A DNA stretch of 64,000 nucleotides. Source: Rhodanobacter sp. (GTDB lineage Bacteria > Pseudomonadota > Gammaproteobacteria > Xanthomonadales > Rhodanobacteraceae). The notes below the pieces were generated by a model. It saw only the letters and a list, made by a program, of their open reading frames with translations, ran no database searches and was not told where the DNA came from. Both the position numbers and the translations under genes were made by a program. Below are positions 8,440-19,959 of this stretch, one piece after another (position 1 is the first letter of the stretch; each line of letters begins with the position of its first letter). The stretch spans positions 62,001 through 126,000 of the forward strand of contig SCRM01000017.1 in the NCBI GenBank assembly GCA_004298045.1, written 5' to 3'.

Positions 8440-9602
8440 GGTGCGGATGGCGGCACGGGCGGCGCGGGAGCGACCTCCGCCGGCGCAGCGCCGGTGGCCG
8501 CGGCCACCTCCGTGGTTGCCGGCGCGACTGCGGGTTCGCCGCCCTCCGCATACAACTCACTGTTCTGATAGCGCTCCAGCGCATGGCGCAGCAGCACCAT
8601 CGCCACCGATGCCACCGGCAACGCCAGCAGTACGCCGAGGAACCCGAACAGCTCGCCGCCGGCCAGCACGGCAAAGATCACGGCCACCGGATGCAAGCCG
8701 ATTTTCTCGCCCACCAGCTTGGGCACCAGCACATAGCCTTCGAGCAGCTGCCCGACCACGAACACGCCGCACACCACCAGCACGTGGTTCCAGTCGCCGT
8801 ATTGCACCAGCGCGGCGATCAACGCGGCGCCAAAGCCGGTGATGAAGCCCAGATACGGCACAAAGCTCAGCAGGCCGGCGAGAACGCCGATCAGCGCGCC
8901 CACCGAGAGCCCGGCCACCAGCGACAAACTGGCACCGTAAAACACGCCGAGCACGATCATCACCAACAGCTGACCGCGCACGAACGCGCCCAGCACGGCA
9001 TCGGATTCGCGCGCCAGCTGCGCCACCGTCGGTTCGACCGCACGCGGCAGCAGGCGGTCAATCGCGGCCACCAGGCGATCCCAGTCGCGCAGCAGGTAGA
9101 ACGTCACCACCGGAATCAGCACCAGATTGGTGAGCCACAGCACCACGCCCAGCCCGGAGCGCGACACCGTGCCCAGCACTTGCCCGGCAATGCCGCCGAC
9201 CGAACCGATGTGCGCCTTGAGCGCCGCCACCACCCGGTCGCTGTCGAACGTGTGCGGATCGAGATGCAGCCTGGTCTGCAGCCACGGCCACGCGGTGTCT
9301 TCGGCCCAGGCCACGTAATGCGGCACGTTTTGCACCAGGTTCGCGATTTGCCGCGATAGCAGCGGCAGCACCAGCAGCAGCGCGCCGACCACGACCAGCC
9401 CCAGCACAATGAACACCACGCTCACCGCCAGCGTGCGCCCGAGATGCCAGCGTTCGAGCCGGTCGGCCATCGGATCGCCGAGGTAGGCGAACATCGCGGC
9501 CACCGCAAACGGCATCAGCATCGGCGACAGGCGCCACACCACCAGTACGGCGACCGCGATGATCGCCAACCACTGCCAACGCTTGGCAGGCGACGTTGCC
9601 AC
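8436..9602 (-). CDS. AI-2E family (PerM-like) transporter
   Basis: 388 residues: hydrophobic helices at the N-terminus, a soluble loop at about 90-150, then further helices including GLLSFVPYLGFITGFGAALIAAL and EGYVLVPKLVGEKIGLHPVAV, which are PerM/AI-2E family signatures. The tail after residue 350 is Ala/Pro-rich and low-complexity. Members export small molecules or ions; a real AI-2 link is shown for only a few. It starts with GTG at 9602, directly after the DUF2066 stop, and its stop overlaps hda, so the three genes form one operon. Confidence 0.88.
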   Translation of the reverse strand: MATSPAKRWQWLAIIAVAVLVVWRLSPMLMPFAVAAMFAYLGDPMADRLERWHLGRTLAVSVVFIVLGLVVVGALLLVLPLLSRQIANLVQNVPHYVAWAEDTAWPWLQTRLHLDPHTFDSDRVVAALKAHIGSVGGIAGQVLGTVSRSGLGVVLWLTNLVLIPVVTFYLLRDWDRLVAAIDRLLPRAVEPTVAQLARESDAVLGAFVRGQLLVMIVLGVFYGASLSLVAGLSVGALIGVLAGLLSFVPYLGFITGFGAALIAALVQYGDWNHVLVVCGVFVVGQLLEGYVLVPKLVGEKIGLHPVAVIFAVLAGGELFGFLGVLLALPVASVAMVLLRHALERYQNSELYAEGGEPAVAPATTEVAAATGAAPAEVAPAPPVPPSAP

Positions 9603-10607
9603 CTAGTGCTCCCCGTGCAGCCAGCGCAAGCTGGCATCGGTGCCGGCGTGGCTGCCGGTGCGGATCACCCGCCCGCTGGCGGCAAGGTTCGCCGCCAATG
9701 CCGCGGCCGGCATCGCGGCCTTCACCTGAAACAGCATGCCGTCGTTGTCGGCCCCCAGCGTGACCAGGCTGCGCACCGAGGGATCGGCGCGCACGGTGTG
9801 CACGAGATTGGCGTAATCCATGGCGCTGTCCAGTCCACCGACCCACAGTTTGTAGGTGCCCACGCTGGCGCCAACGACATTGAGCTGGCGGCTGATGCGA
9901 TCCACCGCGCCAGTGCCGGCCGCAGCCAGCATGGCGTCCTCGGTCGCTCCCTTGTCGTTCCAGCGCTGCACCTTGCCGCCCGCCACCAGCAACCAGTCCG
10001 CGCTGCCAGCGTGCAGCTTGCCCGCCAGCACGAGGCCGGTGTGGTACTGCTGGTTGATCGCCGCCAGCGTCGCCGGGTCGGCCGCGGCCAGCTTGTCCAG
10101 ATCCGGTGCGTTCGCGGCCGCGGCGTAAGCGATTTCGTAACCCCGCGCTGCTGCCGCCCCTGCCAGGCTGGCGAGCGCCCCTTGGTTGAGCGGCACGCCA
10201 TCGGTGCCCTGTACCAGCACCAGCAGCGGCGGCTTGCCCGTGGCCGCGTTGGTCACCCCGAGCCGCTGCACGAGGTGCCGTACCGCGCCGGGCTCGAAAT
10301 CGACCGTGAGGCTCATGCCGGTCGCCGCCCGCGCGTACTGAAAGTGGCGCACCAGCGCCGCGGCGTCCTTCAGCGCATCGGCATAACCCGGCTCGCTGCG
10401 CAGATCCTGCCCGCCAGCCACCCGCGCCAGTACCTGCGCCAAGGCAGTGGAAAACGCATCGCTGCGCTGCGCATTGCTGGTGTCGCTGACCGGCACGGTG
10501 ACCACGTACGGCGAGGCCGCCTGCGCACTGGCCGTCGACCAGGCGGCCAACCCGGCCACCAAACTCAACGCCAGCAGTACCAGCAAACGCAGCGAAAACG
10601 AGCGCAT
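9603..10607 (-). CDS. DUF2066 domain-containing exported protein
   Basis: 334 residues with an N-terminal signal peptide ([20 protein letters not shown], cleavage near AQA/ASPY). The body matches DUF2066: the N-terminal segment [18 protein letters not shown], the [16 protein letters not shown] region, then [10 protein letters not shown] and a repeated alpha-beta C-terminal part ending in [13 protein letters not shown]. Function is unknown; it is probably periplasmic. In Xanthomonadales and pseudomonads it lies upstream of the PerM homologue and hda and divergent from purM, as here. ATG 10607 was chosen over a TTG five codons upstream. Confidence 0.82.
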   Translation of the reverse strand: MRSFSLRLLVLLALSLVAGLAAWSTASAQAASPYVVTVPVSDTSNAQRSDAFSTALAQVLARVAGGQDLRSEPGYADALKDAAALVRHFQYARAATGMSLTVDFEPGAVRHLVQRLGVTNAATGKPPLLVLVQGTDGVPLNQGALASLAGAAAARGYEIAYAAAANAPDLDKLAAADPATLAAINQQYHTGLVLAGKLHAGSADWLLVAGGKVQRWNDKGATEDAMLAAAGTGAVDRISRQLNVVGASVGTYKLWVGGLDSAMDYANLVHTVRADPSVRSLVTLGADNDGMLFQVKAAMPAAALAANLAASGRVIRTGSHAGTDASLRWLHGEH

Positions 10608-10701
10608 CAACGGGTCACCCAATTGGCAGGAGCAGGGTGAAAGTCTCGCCCAATCGCCCTGCCGGCGTCCATGCCGGGCGCAGTCGGGTCGCTGCGTGCA
10701 G

Positions 10702-10707
10702 TAGAAT
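10702..10707 (+). promoter_or_regulatory. Possible -10 element for purM-purN
   Basis: TAGAAT, 28 bp before the purM ATG in the divergent DUF2066-purM gap. No good -35 hexamer is seen upstream. A PurR-type operator was looked for and not found. Confidence 0.3.
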
Positions 10708-10735
10708 TAGCGGCTTTCCACGGCCGGTCCACGCC

Positions 10736-11770
10736 ATGTCCGACGCCCTCACCTACCGCGCCGCCGGGGTCGATATCGACGCCGGCAATGCGCTGGTTGA
10801 ACGCATCAAACCGCTGGTCAAGCGCACCCGTCGCCCCGAGGTGATGGGCGGGCTGGGTGGCTTCGGCGGCCTGTTCGACCTGTCCGGCAAGTACCGCGAG
10901 CCGGTGCTGGTGTCCGGCACCGACGGCGTCGGCACCAAGCTGAAACTGGCGCAGGAGCTGGGCCGCCACGACACCATCGGCATCGACCTGGTGGGCATGT
11001 GCGTCAACGACGTGCTGGTACAGGGCGCCGAGCCGCTGTTCTTTCTCGACTACTTCGCCACCGGCAAGCTCGACGTGGCGACCGCGGCGGATGTCGTGGC
11101 CGGCGTCGCCAAGGGCTGCGAGCTGGCCGGCTGCGCACTGATCGGTGGCGAAACCGCCGAGATGCCGGACATGTACCCGGCCGGCGAGTACGACCTGGCC
11201 GGCTTCACCGTCGGCGCGGTCGAGAAATCGCAACTCCTGACCGGCGACGCGATCATCGCTGGCGACGTGGTGCTGGGCGTCGCATCGAGCGGCCCGCACT
11301 CAAACGGCTTCTCGCTGATCCGCAAGATCCTCGCGCGCGCCGGCAACCCGTTCGACCTCGATCTCGGCGGCGTCAAGCTCGCCGACGCGCTGATGGCGCC
11401 CACCATCATCTACGTGAAGCCGATGCTGGAATTGCTGCGGACGCTGGGCACCGCCATCCACGGCATGGCCCACATCACCGGCGGCGGGCTCAAGGAAAAC
11501 ATCATCCGCGTCGTGCCCGACGGCCTCGGCCTGGCGCTCCACGCGGACGCCATCGTGCTGCCGCCGGTGTTCGACTGGCTGCAGCGCGAAGGTGGCGTGG
11601 CGCGCGAGGAAATGTGGCGCACGTTCAACTGCGGCGTCGGCTTCACCGTGATCCTGCCGGCATCGGGCGTTGCCGCCGCTGGCGCACTGCTGGCCAAGCA
11701 TGGCCTCGCCACTCGCGTCATCGGTGACGTCGTCGCGACCAGCGCCAGCGAACGCGTGCATATTGGTTGA
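10736..11770 (+). CDS. purM: Phosphoribosylformylglycinamidine cyclo-ligase
   Basis: 344 residues, the normal PurM length. Catalyses ATP-dependent closure of FGAM to AIR in purine synthesis. Visible signatures are [16 protein letters not shown] (N-terminal ATP/substrate loop), [33 protein letters not shown] and [11 protein letters not shown]. The ATG at 10736 gives the usual [17 protein letters not shown] start. purN follows after a 19-bp gap, the standard purMN unit. Confidence 0.97.
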   Translation: MSDALTYRAAGVDIDAGNALVERIKPLVKRTRRPEVMGGLGGFGGLFDLSGKYREPVLVSGTDGVGTKLKLAQELGRHDTIGIDLVGMCVNDVLVQGAEPLFFLDYFATGKLDVATAADVVAGVAKGCELAGCALIGGETAEMPDMYPAGEYDLAGFTVGAVEKSQLLTGDAIIAGDVVLGVASSGPHSNGFSLIRKILARAGNPFDLDLGGVKLADALMAPTIIYVKPMLELLRTLGTAIHGMAHITGGGLKENIIRVVPDGLGLALHADAIVLPPVFDWLQREGGVAREEMWRTFNCGVGFTVILPASGVAAAGALLAKHGLATRVIGDVVATSASERVHIG

Positions 11771-11789
11771 TCGCGTGAACCCACCCACC

Positions 11790-12437
11790 ATGAACCTTGC
11801 CGTGCTCGCCTCCGGGCGCGGCTCGAACCTTGCCGCGCTGCTGGCCGCACGCGACGCCGGCACCCTGCCGGCGCGTTTCGTGCTGGTCGGCTCCGATCAC
11901 CCCGACGCACCGGCACTGCAACTGGCCAGGGATGCCGGCATCGCCACCTTTGCGCTGCGCCCGAAGGATTTTCCCGACCGCCCCGCTTTCGACCGCGCAC
12001 TGTTCAACCGGATCGAAGCCAGCGGCGCCGATCTTCTCGTGCTGGCCGGCTTCATGCGCGTGATCGATGGTGCCGTACTCGGTCCCTGGGCCGGTCGCGT
12101 GCTCAACATTCACCCGTCCTTGCTGCCGAAATACCGTGGCCTGCACACCCATCGGCGCGCGATCGAGGCCGGCGACGCCGAGCACGGCGCCAGCGTGCAC
12201 TTCGTCACCGCCGAGCTCGACGGCGGCCCGCTGATTGCGCAGGCACGCATCGCGATCGAGCCGGGCGACGACGAAGACGCGCTGGCCGCGCGCCTCTTGC
12301 CATGGGAACACCGCCTGCTGCCCGCGGTGGTCGCGCTGCTGGCCGAACATCGGCTCGCACTCACCGCCGCCGGCGTCACGCTGGATGGCACGCCGCTCAA
12401 GGCTCCCTTGCGCCTGACCGAGCACGGCTTGCAGTGA
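11790..12437 (+). CDS. purN: Phosphoribosylglycinamide formyltransferase
   Basis: 215 residues. Transfers formyl from 10-formyl-THF to GAR. Family motifs: LASGRGSNLAALL for phosphate binding at the N-terminus, LVLAGFMRVI, and the catalytic region NIHPSLLPKYRGLHTH with Asn, His and the later Asp in AELDGGPLI. ATG 11790 begins MNLAVLASGRG as in homologues; an in-frame GTG at 11775 would add five residues. It is the second gene of the purMN unit. Confidence 0.97.
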   Translation: MNLAVLASGRGSNLAALLAARDAGTLPARFVLVGSDHPDAPALQLARDAGIATFALRPKDFPDRPAFDRALFNRIEASGADLLVLAGFMRVIDGAVLGPWAGRVLNIHPSLLPKYRGLHTHRRAIEAGDAEHGASVHFVTAELDGGPLIAQARIAIEPGDDEDALAARLLPWEHRLLPAVVALLAEHRLALTAAGVTLDGTPLKAPLRLTEHGLQ

Positions 12438-12472
12438 CGCATGGTTCAGGCGGCGGCTTGCATGCTCGCTGC

Positions 12473-13171
12473 ATGACCCATCGCCTCCTGCTTGCCCTCG
12501 CCCTGCTCGCCGTCAGCAGCGTCACTGCCGCCACCAGCGTGCCGACCGCCTTCACCGCGCACTACCGCGTGTTGCAGGGTGGCCAAACCATCGGCAATGC
12601 CACGGTGACGCTCACCACCGGCGCAGATGGCACGGCGACCTATACCAAGAACGTCCAGGGCACCGCCGGCCTCGCCGCGCTGCTCGGCGCCAGCACCACC
12701 GAAACCTCGCATTTCCGCTGGCGCGGCGCAGTGCCGGAGGCGGTGAGCTACGACTACCGCTTCCGCAGCGCCGGCAAGAACAAGACGCGCCAGCTACGCG
12801 TGGACTGGCCGGACAAGGCGGTCACCGTCGACGACGGCCGGCACCACGAAACCTACGCCGCACAACCGGGCATGGTCGAGCGCAACACCCTGGCGCTCGC
12901 GATCGGACTTGCGCTGGCCAACGGCCAACAGCGCCTCACGCTGCCGGTTGCCGTGCGGCAAAAAGTCGAGACCCAGAGCTTTCACGTCGCCGGCACCGGG
13001 CCGGTGCAGGTACCCGCCGGCCACTTCAATGCCACCCGGGTCGAACGCAATGACGCCGACAAGGACTTCAGCGCCTGGTACGCCTCCGCCCGCTACCCAC
13101 TGCCAGTCAAGCTCGTGCAGAGCGACGGCGGCAATCTCACCTTGGAGCTGGTGAGCTACTCCACGCCGTAA
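12473..13171 (+). CDS. DUF3108 domain-containing exported protein
   Basis: 232 residues with a signal peptide (MTHRLLLALALLAVSSVTAA). The mature part is beta-rich and matches DUF3108: FTAHYRVLQGGQTIGNATVTL, a central DYRFRSAGKNKTRQLRVDW and the terminal VKLVQSDGGNLTLELVSY. Members are periplasmic or outer-membrane associated, of unknown function, with a lipocalin-like pattern of strands. Encoded just after purN, 35 bp downstream, a recurrent neighbour of purMN in this group. The ATG at 12473 is the only start that gives a clean signal peptide. Confidence 0.82.
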   Translation: MTHRLLLALALLAVSSVTAATSVPTAFTAHYRVLQGGQTIGNATVTLTTGADGTATYTKNVQGTAGLAALLGASTTETSHFRWRGAVPEAVSYDYRFRSAGKNKTRQLRVDWPDKAVTVDDGRHHETYAAQPGMVERNTLALAIGLALANGQQRLTLPVAVRQKVETQSFHVAGTGPVQVPAGHFNATRVERNDADKDFSAWYASARYPLPVKLVQSDGGNLTLELVSYSTP

Positions 13172-13189
13172 CCGCGCGTCTTCGCAGTC

Positions 13190-13240
13190 CGCGGGGACCC
13201 GCTTTCGCCGAATCCCCACTCCCGTATCCCCGATCCCTGC
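13190..13240. repeat. Palindromic intergenic repeat, copy 2 (DUF3108/murA gap)
   Basis: Between two convergent genes. It carries GCGGGGACCCGC followed by the complementary family arms CCGAATCCCC, TCCCGTATCCCC and GATCCCTGCGC. On the minus strand this reads as the GGGATCGGGGATACGGG and GGGGATTCGG arms of the dispersed family. No T-tract follows, so it is not a classical terminator, although it occupies the place of one for both genes. Confidence 0.65.
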
Positions 13241-13241
13241 G

Positions 13242-14829
<1,588 letters not shown>

Positions 14830-14880
14830 CGGTGTTCCACGCTGAGGCGTCGGCGCGACCACCTCGCTGCTGGCGGCCAT

Positions 14881-14904
14881 TGCGTCGACGCATGACATTA
14901 AAAT
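14881..14904. promoter_or_regulatory. Palindrome plus AT-rich block in the divergent ibaG/kdsD gap
   Basis: TGCGTCGACGCA (14881-14892) is a perfect 12-bp palindrome. It is followed by TAAAAT (14899-14904), a plausible -10 for the kdsD operon. The 153-bp gap is the only place for promoters of both ibaG-murA and the kdsD-to-lptB operon. No known operator consensus is matched. Confidence 0.35.
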
Positions 14905-14982
14905 AGGAATGCGCCATGGTAATGGAATTTTGCTGGCGCAGAAACGACAGCCGCCTGCATCCCTCCCCCGCATCGAGCCGCC

Positions 14983-15993
14983 ATGAACCCCCGTCCCGCC
15001 CCGCACGCCGCCATCGCCATCGACCCTACGGCCATCGTGCGCAGCGCGCGCGTGGCCATTGCCACCGAAGCTGCGGCCATCGCCGCCTTGGCGCCGCGGG
15101 TCGACGACGCCTTCGTCGCCGCCTGTCGGCTCCTGCTTGCCTGCCGCGGTCGGGTGATCGTCACCGGCATGGGCAAATCCGGCCATGTGGCGCGCAAGAT
15201 CGCCGCCACCCTGGCCTCGACCGGCACCCCGGCGTTTTTCGTGCATCCCGGCGAAGCCAGCCACGGCGATCTGGGCATGATCCAGCCCGACGACGTCGTC
15301 ATGGCCATCTCGTACTCGGGAGAGACGGACGAAGTGCTGTTCATCCTGCCGATGATCAAACGCCAGGGCATCCCGCTGATTGCCATCACCGGCCGGGCAA
15401 CCTCCTCGCTGGCCAGCCAGGCCGACGTACTGCTCGACGCCGGCATCGACACCGAAGCGTGCCCGCTCGGGCTGGCGCCGACGACCAGCACCACGGTGGC
15501 GCTGGTGCTGGGCGACGCCCTGGCGATCGCGCTGCTGGAAGCGCGCGGCTTCACCTCCGACGACTTCGCCCGTTCGCATCCGGCCGGCAGCCTTGGCCGC
15601 CGGCTGCTGCTGCGCATCAGCGACGTGATGCACACCGGCGACGAGGTGCCGCGCGTCAGCCCGGACGTGACGTTGCCCGCCGCGCTGGTGGAAATGACCC
15701 GCAAACGACTCGGCATGACCGCTGTGGTCGATGCCGAAAACCGCCTGCTCGGCGTGTTCACCGACGGCGACCTGCGCCGCGCGCTGGACGACGAAACGAT
15801 CGACCTGCGCGGCGCCGCGGTGGCCAACCTGATGACGCGCGCCCCCAAGACCATCGGCGCCGACCAGCTCGCGAGCGCCGCCGCGCAGCTCATGGAGAAG
15901 TACCAGATCCACGCGCTGCTGGTGGTCGATGCCGCCCAGCACGTCGTCGGCGCGCTCAACATTCATGATCTGCTCCGTGCGCGTGTCGTCTGA
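14983..15993 (+). CDS. kdsD: D-arabinose-5-phosphate isomerase
   Basis: 336 residues. Converts ribulose-5-phosphate to arabinose-5-phosphate, the first step toward Kdo of lipopolysaccharide. N-terminal SIS domain with VIVTGMGKSGHVARKIAATL, HPGEASHGDLGM and ISYSGETDEV at about 55-110, then two CBS domains (ISDVMHTGDEVP near 215 and VANLMTRAPKTI near 280). First gene of a tightly packed series kdsD-kdsC-lptC-lptA-lptB. Confidence 0.96.
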   Translation: MNPRPAPHAAIAIDPTAIVRSARVAIATEAAAIAALAPRVDDAFVAACRLLLACRGRVIVTGMGKSGHVARKIAATLASTGTPAFFVHPGEASHGDLGMIQPDDVVMAISYSGETDEVLFILPMIKRQGIPLIAITGRATSSLASQADVLLDAGIDTEACPLGLAPTTSTTVALVLGDALAIALLEARGFTSDDFARSHPAGSLGRRLLLRISDVMHTGDEVPRVSPDVTLPAALVEMTRKRLGMTAVVDAENRLLGVFTDGDLRRALDDETIDLRGAAVANLMTRAPKTIGADQLASAAAQLMEKYQIHALLVVDAAQHVVGALNIHDLLRARVV

Positions 15994-16020
15994 TACGCAT
16001 TGCCTGCCGATGACTTGCCC

Positions 16021-16569
16021 GTGACTACCGATTACCTCGCCGACATTCCCCCCGCTGTGCTCGCGCGCGCCGCACAAATCCGCGTCGCCGCATTCGACGT
16101 CGACGGCACGCTCACCGACGGCCGCCTGTGGTACGGCGAAGACGGCCACGAAGCCAAGGTGTTCCACGCGCACGACGGCCTCGGCCTGAAGCGCCTGCAG
16201 GCCAACGGCATCGCCGTGGCGCTGGTCACCGCGCGCATCAGCCACCCGGTCGCCCTGCGCGCCGAAGAGCTCGGCATCGGCCACGTGTACCAGGGCCAGG
16301 GCGACAAGCGCGCCTGCCTGGAAGCCCTGCTCGACGCGCTGAACCTCACGCCGGAACAGGCCGCCTTTACCGGCGACGACCTGCCCGACCTGCCGGCGAT
16401 GCGTCTTGCCGGGCTGGCCATTGCCGTGGCCAACGCGCACCCGTGGGTGGCCAACGAGGCACATTGGCGGACCCACCTGCCCGGTGGCATGGGCGCCGCC
16501 CGCGAAGTCAGCGATCTGTTGCTTCTGGCGCAGGGCAAGGCGGATGCGGAACGGGAGCGCTGGCGGTGA
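16021..16569 (+). CDS. kdsC: 3-deoxy-D-manno-octulosonate 8-phosphate phosphatase
   Basis: 182 residues, HAD superfamily C0 type without a cap domain. Motif I AFDVDGTLTDGRLWY (nucleophile Asp), motif II VTARIS, motif III/IV FTGDDLPDLPAM. Removes phosphate from Kdo-8-phosphate. The gene starts with GTG 16021 or TTG 16000, both in frame; neither has an evident Shine-Dalgarno, and GTG gives the length closest to E. coli KdsC. Its stop overlaps the lptC start by 4 bp (GTGA). Confidence 0.95.
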   Translation: MTTDYLADIPPAVLARAAQIRVAAFDVDGTLTDGRLWYGEDGHEAKVFHAHDGLGLKRLQANGIAVALVTARISHPVALRAEELGIGHVYQGQGDKRACLEALLDALNLTPEQAAFTGDDLPDLPAMRLAGLAIAVANAHPWVANEAHWRTHLPGGMGAAREVSDLLLLAQGKADAERERWR

Positions 16570-17174
16570 TCCGTCGCCTGCGCCTGTGGTTGCGCGACCG
16601 CAAGCTCGCCAGCGCCATCGTGGCGGTCGGTCTGGCGGCCGGGCTTGCCCAGCTCGTGCTGTGGTGGATCGGGCCGACGCCGAAACCGAACGATTTCGTC
16701 GGCCCGCCGCGTTCCGGCTACGTGCTCAATGATGCCCACGTGTGGAGCTACAACGAGCAGGGCGCGCCCGCATTCCGCATGACTTCGCCCAGCATCGAGC
16801 GTCGCGAGGGCGACGAGTCGCTGTATATCGACCACCCGGTATTCGACCTTGCGGCAAAAAAAGCCGGCGTGCCCGACTGGCACGGTCAATCGCTGTACGG
16901 CTGGGTCAACCGCGCCGGCACCCTCATCAAGCTGCAGGGCCCGGTCACCATGCAGCGCCCGGCGTATGCCGACAACGCCGCGGCCGAGCTCACCACCAGC
17001 GACGTGGAGGTGTGGCCCAAGGAAAACCGCATGGCCACCGCCGCCCCTGCGCAGATGACACAAGGCGCCCGTAAAATGGGCGGCATCGGGCTGCGCGCCA
17101 GCCTCAACGACAATCACCTGGAGTTGCTCGATGACAGCCACGGCACATTCCCGCCGCGCAAGCACAAGTCTTAG
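16566..17174 (+). CDS. lptC: LPS export ABC transporter periplasmic protein LptC
   Basis: 202 residues with one N-terminal membrane helix (SAIVAVGLAAGLAQLVLWWI, about 15-35) and a periplasmic beta-jellyroll containing YIDHPVFDL and GQSLYGWVNRAGTLIKLQGPV. LptC anchors the periplasmic bridge to LptB2FG and passes LPS to LptA. Starts with GTG overlapping the kdsC stop. The last 44 bp overlap the start of lptA in another frame, a common arrangement. Confidence 0.93.
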   Translation: MIRRLRLWLRDRKLASAIVAVGLAAGLAQLVLWWIGPTPKPNDFVGPPRSGYVLNDAHVWSYNEQGAPAFRMTSPSIERREGDESLYIDHPVFDLAAKKAGVPDWHGQSLYGWVNRAGTLIKLQGPVTMQRPAYADNAAAELTTSDVEVWPKENRMATAAPAQMTQGARKMGGIGLRASLNDNHLELLDDSHGTFPPRKHKS

Positions 17175-17676
17175 GCTCATCGCCGGCCTGCTCGCCGCGC
17201 TGCTGCTGGTGCCGCTTGCGCAGGCCAAAAAGTCCGACCGCGACCAGCCGATGGCCTATCAGGCCAAGCACACCGACGCCTACAACGCGCCCAACACGGT
17301 GACCACGCTCTCCGGCGACGTGAAAATCACCCAGGGCACGATGGTGCTGACCGGCGACAAGGCCGAGATCCACCTTGATGGCGACCAGCAGATTTCGCAG
17401 GTGGTGGTGACCGGCAAGCCGGCCCACATCCAGCAGCTCGACGATGCCGGCAACCTGATGGCCGGCGACGCCGCCACCCTTGCCTATGACAACCTCCACG
17501 GCATTGCCGTGCTCACCGGCAATGCCGCCGTCACCCAGCAAAACCGTGGCGAATTCCACGGCGACAAGCTCACCTACAACACCCAGACCAGCCAGATCAC
17601 CGGCGATGCCGGCGGCGACGGCCTGGTGCACGGCGTGATCCTGCCGAAGCAGAAACCGGCGACGGGCGGCAAGTGA
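17131..17676 (+). CDS. lptA: LPS transport periplasmic protein LptA
   Basis: 181 residues: signal peptide ([18 protein letters not shown], cleavage near residue 32) followed by an OstA/LptA jellyroll with [22 protein letters not shown] and [18 protein letters not shown]. It forms the periplasmic LPS bridge between LptC and LptD. Overlaps lptC by 44 bp and the lptB start by the stop-start dinucleotide. Slightly Lys-rich tail after the domain. Confidence 0.93.
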   Translation: MTATAHSRRASTSLRLIAGLLAALLLVPLAQAKKSDRDQPMAYQAKHTDAYNAPNTVTTLSGDVKITQGTMVLTGDKAEIHLDGDQQISQVVVTGKPAHIQQLDDAGNLMAGDAATLAYDNLHGIAVLTGNAAVTQQNRGEFHGDKLTYNTQTSQITGDAGGDGLVHGVILPKQKPATGGK

Positions 17677-18395
17677 TGCTGTCCGCGGAAGGTCTGCAGA
17701 AAAGCTTCAAGGCCCGTCAGGTCGTACGCGACTTCGGGTTTTCCATCCGCGAGGGCGAAGTCGTCGGGCTGCTTGGCCCCAACGGCGCCGGCAAAACCAC
17801 CTGTTTCTACATGGTGGTCGGCCTGATCGAGGCCGACGCCGGCACCATCCGGCTGGACAAGGCGGACATCACCGGCCTGCCGATGCACCAGCGCGCCCGA
17901 CTCGGCATCGGCTACCTGCCGCAGGAGGCCTCGGTATTCCGCCGCCTGAGCGTGGCCGACAACATCATGGCCGTGCTCGAGCTGCGCGAGGGGCTCTCGA
18001 CCCAGGAACGCGCCACCGAGCTGGAAAGCCTGCTGGACGAGCTGAAGATCGAGCACCTCGCTGCCCAGAAAGGCATCAGCCTCTCCGGCGGCGAACGGCG
18101 CCGAGTGGAAATCGCGCGGGCGCTGGCCGCCAACCCGCGCTACATGCTGCTGGACGAGCCCTTCGCCGGGGTTGATCCGATTTCCGTCGGCGAGATCCAG
18201 CGCATCGTGCGCCACCTGCGCGAGCGCGGCATCGGCGTGCTCATCACCGACCACAACGTGCGCGAAACCCTCGGCATCTGCGACCGCGCGTACATCCTGA
18301 ACGACGGTGTCGTGCTCGCGCGCGGCACCCCGGCCCACATCCTGGCCGACGACAAGGTGCGCGAGGTCTACCTCGGTCGCGAATTCAAGCTTTGA
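17676..18395 (+). CDS. lptB: LPS export ABC transporter ATP-binding protein LptB
   Basis: 239 residues, single ABC ATPase: Walker [10 protein letters not shown] near 38, Q-loop [15 protein letters not shown], signature LSGGERRR near 140, Walker [14 protein letters not shown] and H-loop TDHNVRET. It powers LPS extraction with LptFG. The ATG at 17676 shares its A with the lptA stop (TGATG); a GTG one codon earlier is possible. rpoN follows after 88 bp. Confidence 0.96.
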   Translation: MLSAEGLQKSFKARQVVRDFGFSIREGEVVGLLGPNGAGKTTCFYMVVGLIEADAGTIRLDKADITGLPMHQRARLGIGYLPQEASVFRRLSVADNIMAVLELREGLSTQERATELESLLDELKIEHLAAQKGISLSGGERRRVEIARALAANPRYMLLDEPFAGVDPISVGEIQRIVRHLRERGIGVLITDHNVRETLGICDRAYILNDGVVLARGTPAHILADDKVREVYLGREFKL

Positions 18396-18483
18396 CGGCC
18401 GATTCACGCTGCGGCTGTCTCAGTGTGGATGCTCCCGTCGCGTGCGGGTACGATGGAATCACGACGTTCCCGCTACGGTCGGC

Positions 18484-19959
18484 ATGAAACCTGGACTGCA
18501 ACTTCGCCTCCACCAGCAGCTCACCCTGACGCCACAGCTGCAATTGGCGATACGCCTGCTGCAGCTTTCCCAACTTGAGCTGGAAGCCGAACTGCGCGAG
18601 CTCGCCGAAAGCAACCCGCTGCTTGAGTTCGACGACGAAGCGCAGGAAGACGAGGCCGCCACCGAAGCCGAACCGGCCGCCACCGCGACCGATTTCGCCA
18701 CCCCCGCCGACGCCGTCGAAGTGGCTGCCGAGCGTGCCGGCGACAGCGAGGACAACACCGAATGGGCGGACAACGGTGCCGCCGGCGCCGAAACCCCGAT
18801 CGACTTCTCCAGCAGCGTCGGCAACGGCGCCAACAGCCGCGGCGACGAGGATTACGAGCCGCAGAACGCGGCGCCGGAAACCCTGCAGCAACACCTGGTC
18901 TGGCAACTGAACCTCGCCGGGTTCAACCCGCGCCAGACCGCCATCGCCACGGTGCTGATCGACGCCTTGAATGCCGACGGGTACCTTGCCGACGGCATCG
19001 CGGCCGTGCAGGCAGCGCTGCCGGCCAATCTTGCCGCCGACCTCGACGAAATCGAGGTCGTGCGCCATCGACTGCAGGGTTTCGACCCGATCGGCGTCGC
19101 CAGCCTTGACCTGCGCGACTGCCTGCGCAGCCAGCTTGAACAGATGGATGAAGCCACGCCGCAGCGCAGCCTCGCCATGGCCATCGTCGACACCGAGCTG
19201 GAACTCCTGGCCCGCAACGACGTCGCCAAACTGGCCCGCAAGCTGCACGCCGACGAAGACGCGATCACTCTCGCCACCGCCCTCATCCGCAGTCTGGACC
19301 CGCGCCCCGGCGCGGCGCTCGACAACACGCCGGTCGAGTATGTGGCGCCGGATGTCTATGCGGTCAAGCACGGCAGCCAGTGGCAAGTGCGCCTGAATGC
19401 CGATGCGCAACCGCGGCTCGGCCTCAACCAGCATTACTGCAGCCTCATCGCGCGCACCCGCGGCGAGGACGCCAACTGGATGAAAGGCCAGTTGCAGGAA
19501 GCGCGCTGGCTGCTCAAGAGCCTCGAATCGCGTGCCGACACCCTGCTCAAGGTGGCTGGCGCGATCGTGCGCCGGCAAAGCGCATTCCTCGACTACGGCC
19601 CCGAGGCGATGCGCCCGCTGGTGCTGCGCGAGGTGGCCGAGGAAGTCGGCATGCACGAGTCCACCATCTCGCGCGTCACCACGCGCAAGTACCTGCACAC
19701 GCCGCGCGGCACTTTCGAGCTCAAGTATTTCTTCTCCAGCGGAGTTTCCACCGAGGACGGCGGCAGCGCATCGGCGACCGCGATCCAGGCGATGCTGCGC
19801 AAGCTGATCGAGACCGAGAACCCGCGCAAGCCATTGTCCGATCAGGCATTGGCCGCCGAGTTGCAGCGCCGGGGCATCAACGTGGCGCGCCGTACCGTGG
19901 CGAAATACCGTGAAGGCCTGCGCATTCCCAGTTCCAGCGAACGCCAGCGCGCCGGCTGA
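18484..19959 (+). CDS. rpoN: RNA polymerase sigma-54 factor
   Basis: 491 residues. Region I is Gln/Leu-rich (MKPGLQLRLHQQLTLTPQLQ), followed by the acidic region II (about 50-125, with many Asp/Glu/Ala). The core-binding domain is next, with an HTH segment near 380-400 (VAEEVGMHESTISRVTTRKY). The C-terminal RpoN box ARRTVAKYRE lies near residue 475. Directs RpoN-dependent promoters that need bacterial enhancer-binding proteins. Downstream of lptB and before hpf, the standard order. Confidence 0.97.
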   Translation: MKPGLQLRLHQQLTLTPQLQLAIRLLQLSQLELEAELRELAESNPLLEFDDEAQEDEAATEAEPAATATDFATPADAVEVAAERAGDSEDNTEWADNGAAGAETPIDFSSSVGNGANSRGDEDYEPQNAAPETLQQHLVWQLNLAGFNPRQTAIATVLIDALNADGYLADGIAAVQAALPANLAADLDEIEVVRHRLQGFDPIGVASLDLRDCLRSQLEQMDEATPQRSLAMAIVDTELELLARNDVAKLARKLHADEDAITLATALIRSLDPRPGAALDNTPVEYVAPDVYAVKHGSQWQVRLNADAQPRLGLNQHYCSLIARTRGEDANWMKGQLQEARWLLKSLESRADTLLKVAGAIVRRQSAFLDYGPEAMRPLVLREVAEEVGMHESTISRVTTRKYLHTPRGTFELKYFFSSGVSTEDGGSASATAIQAMLRKLIETENPRKPLSDQALAAELQRRGINVARRTVAKYREGLRIPSSSERQRAG

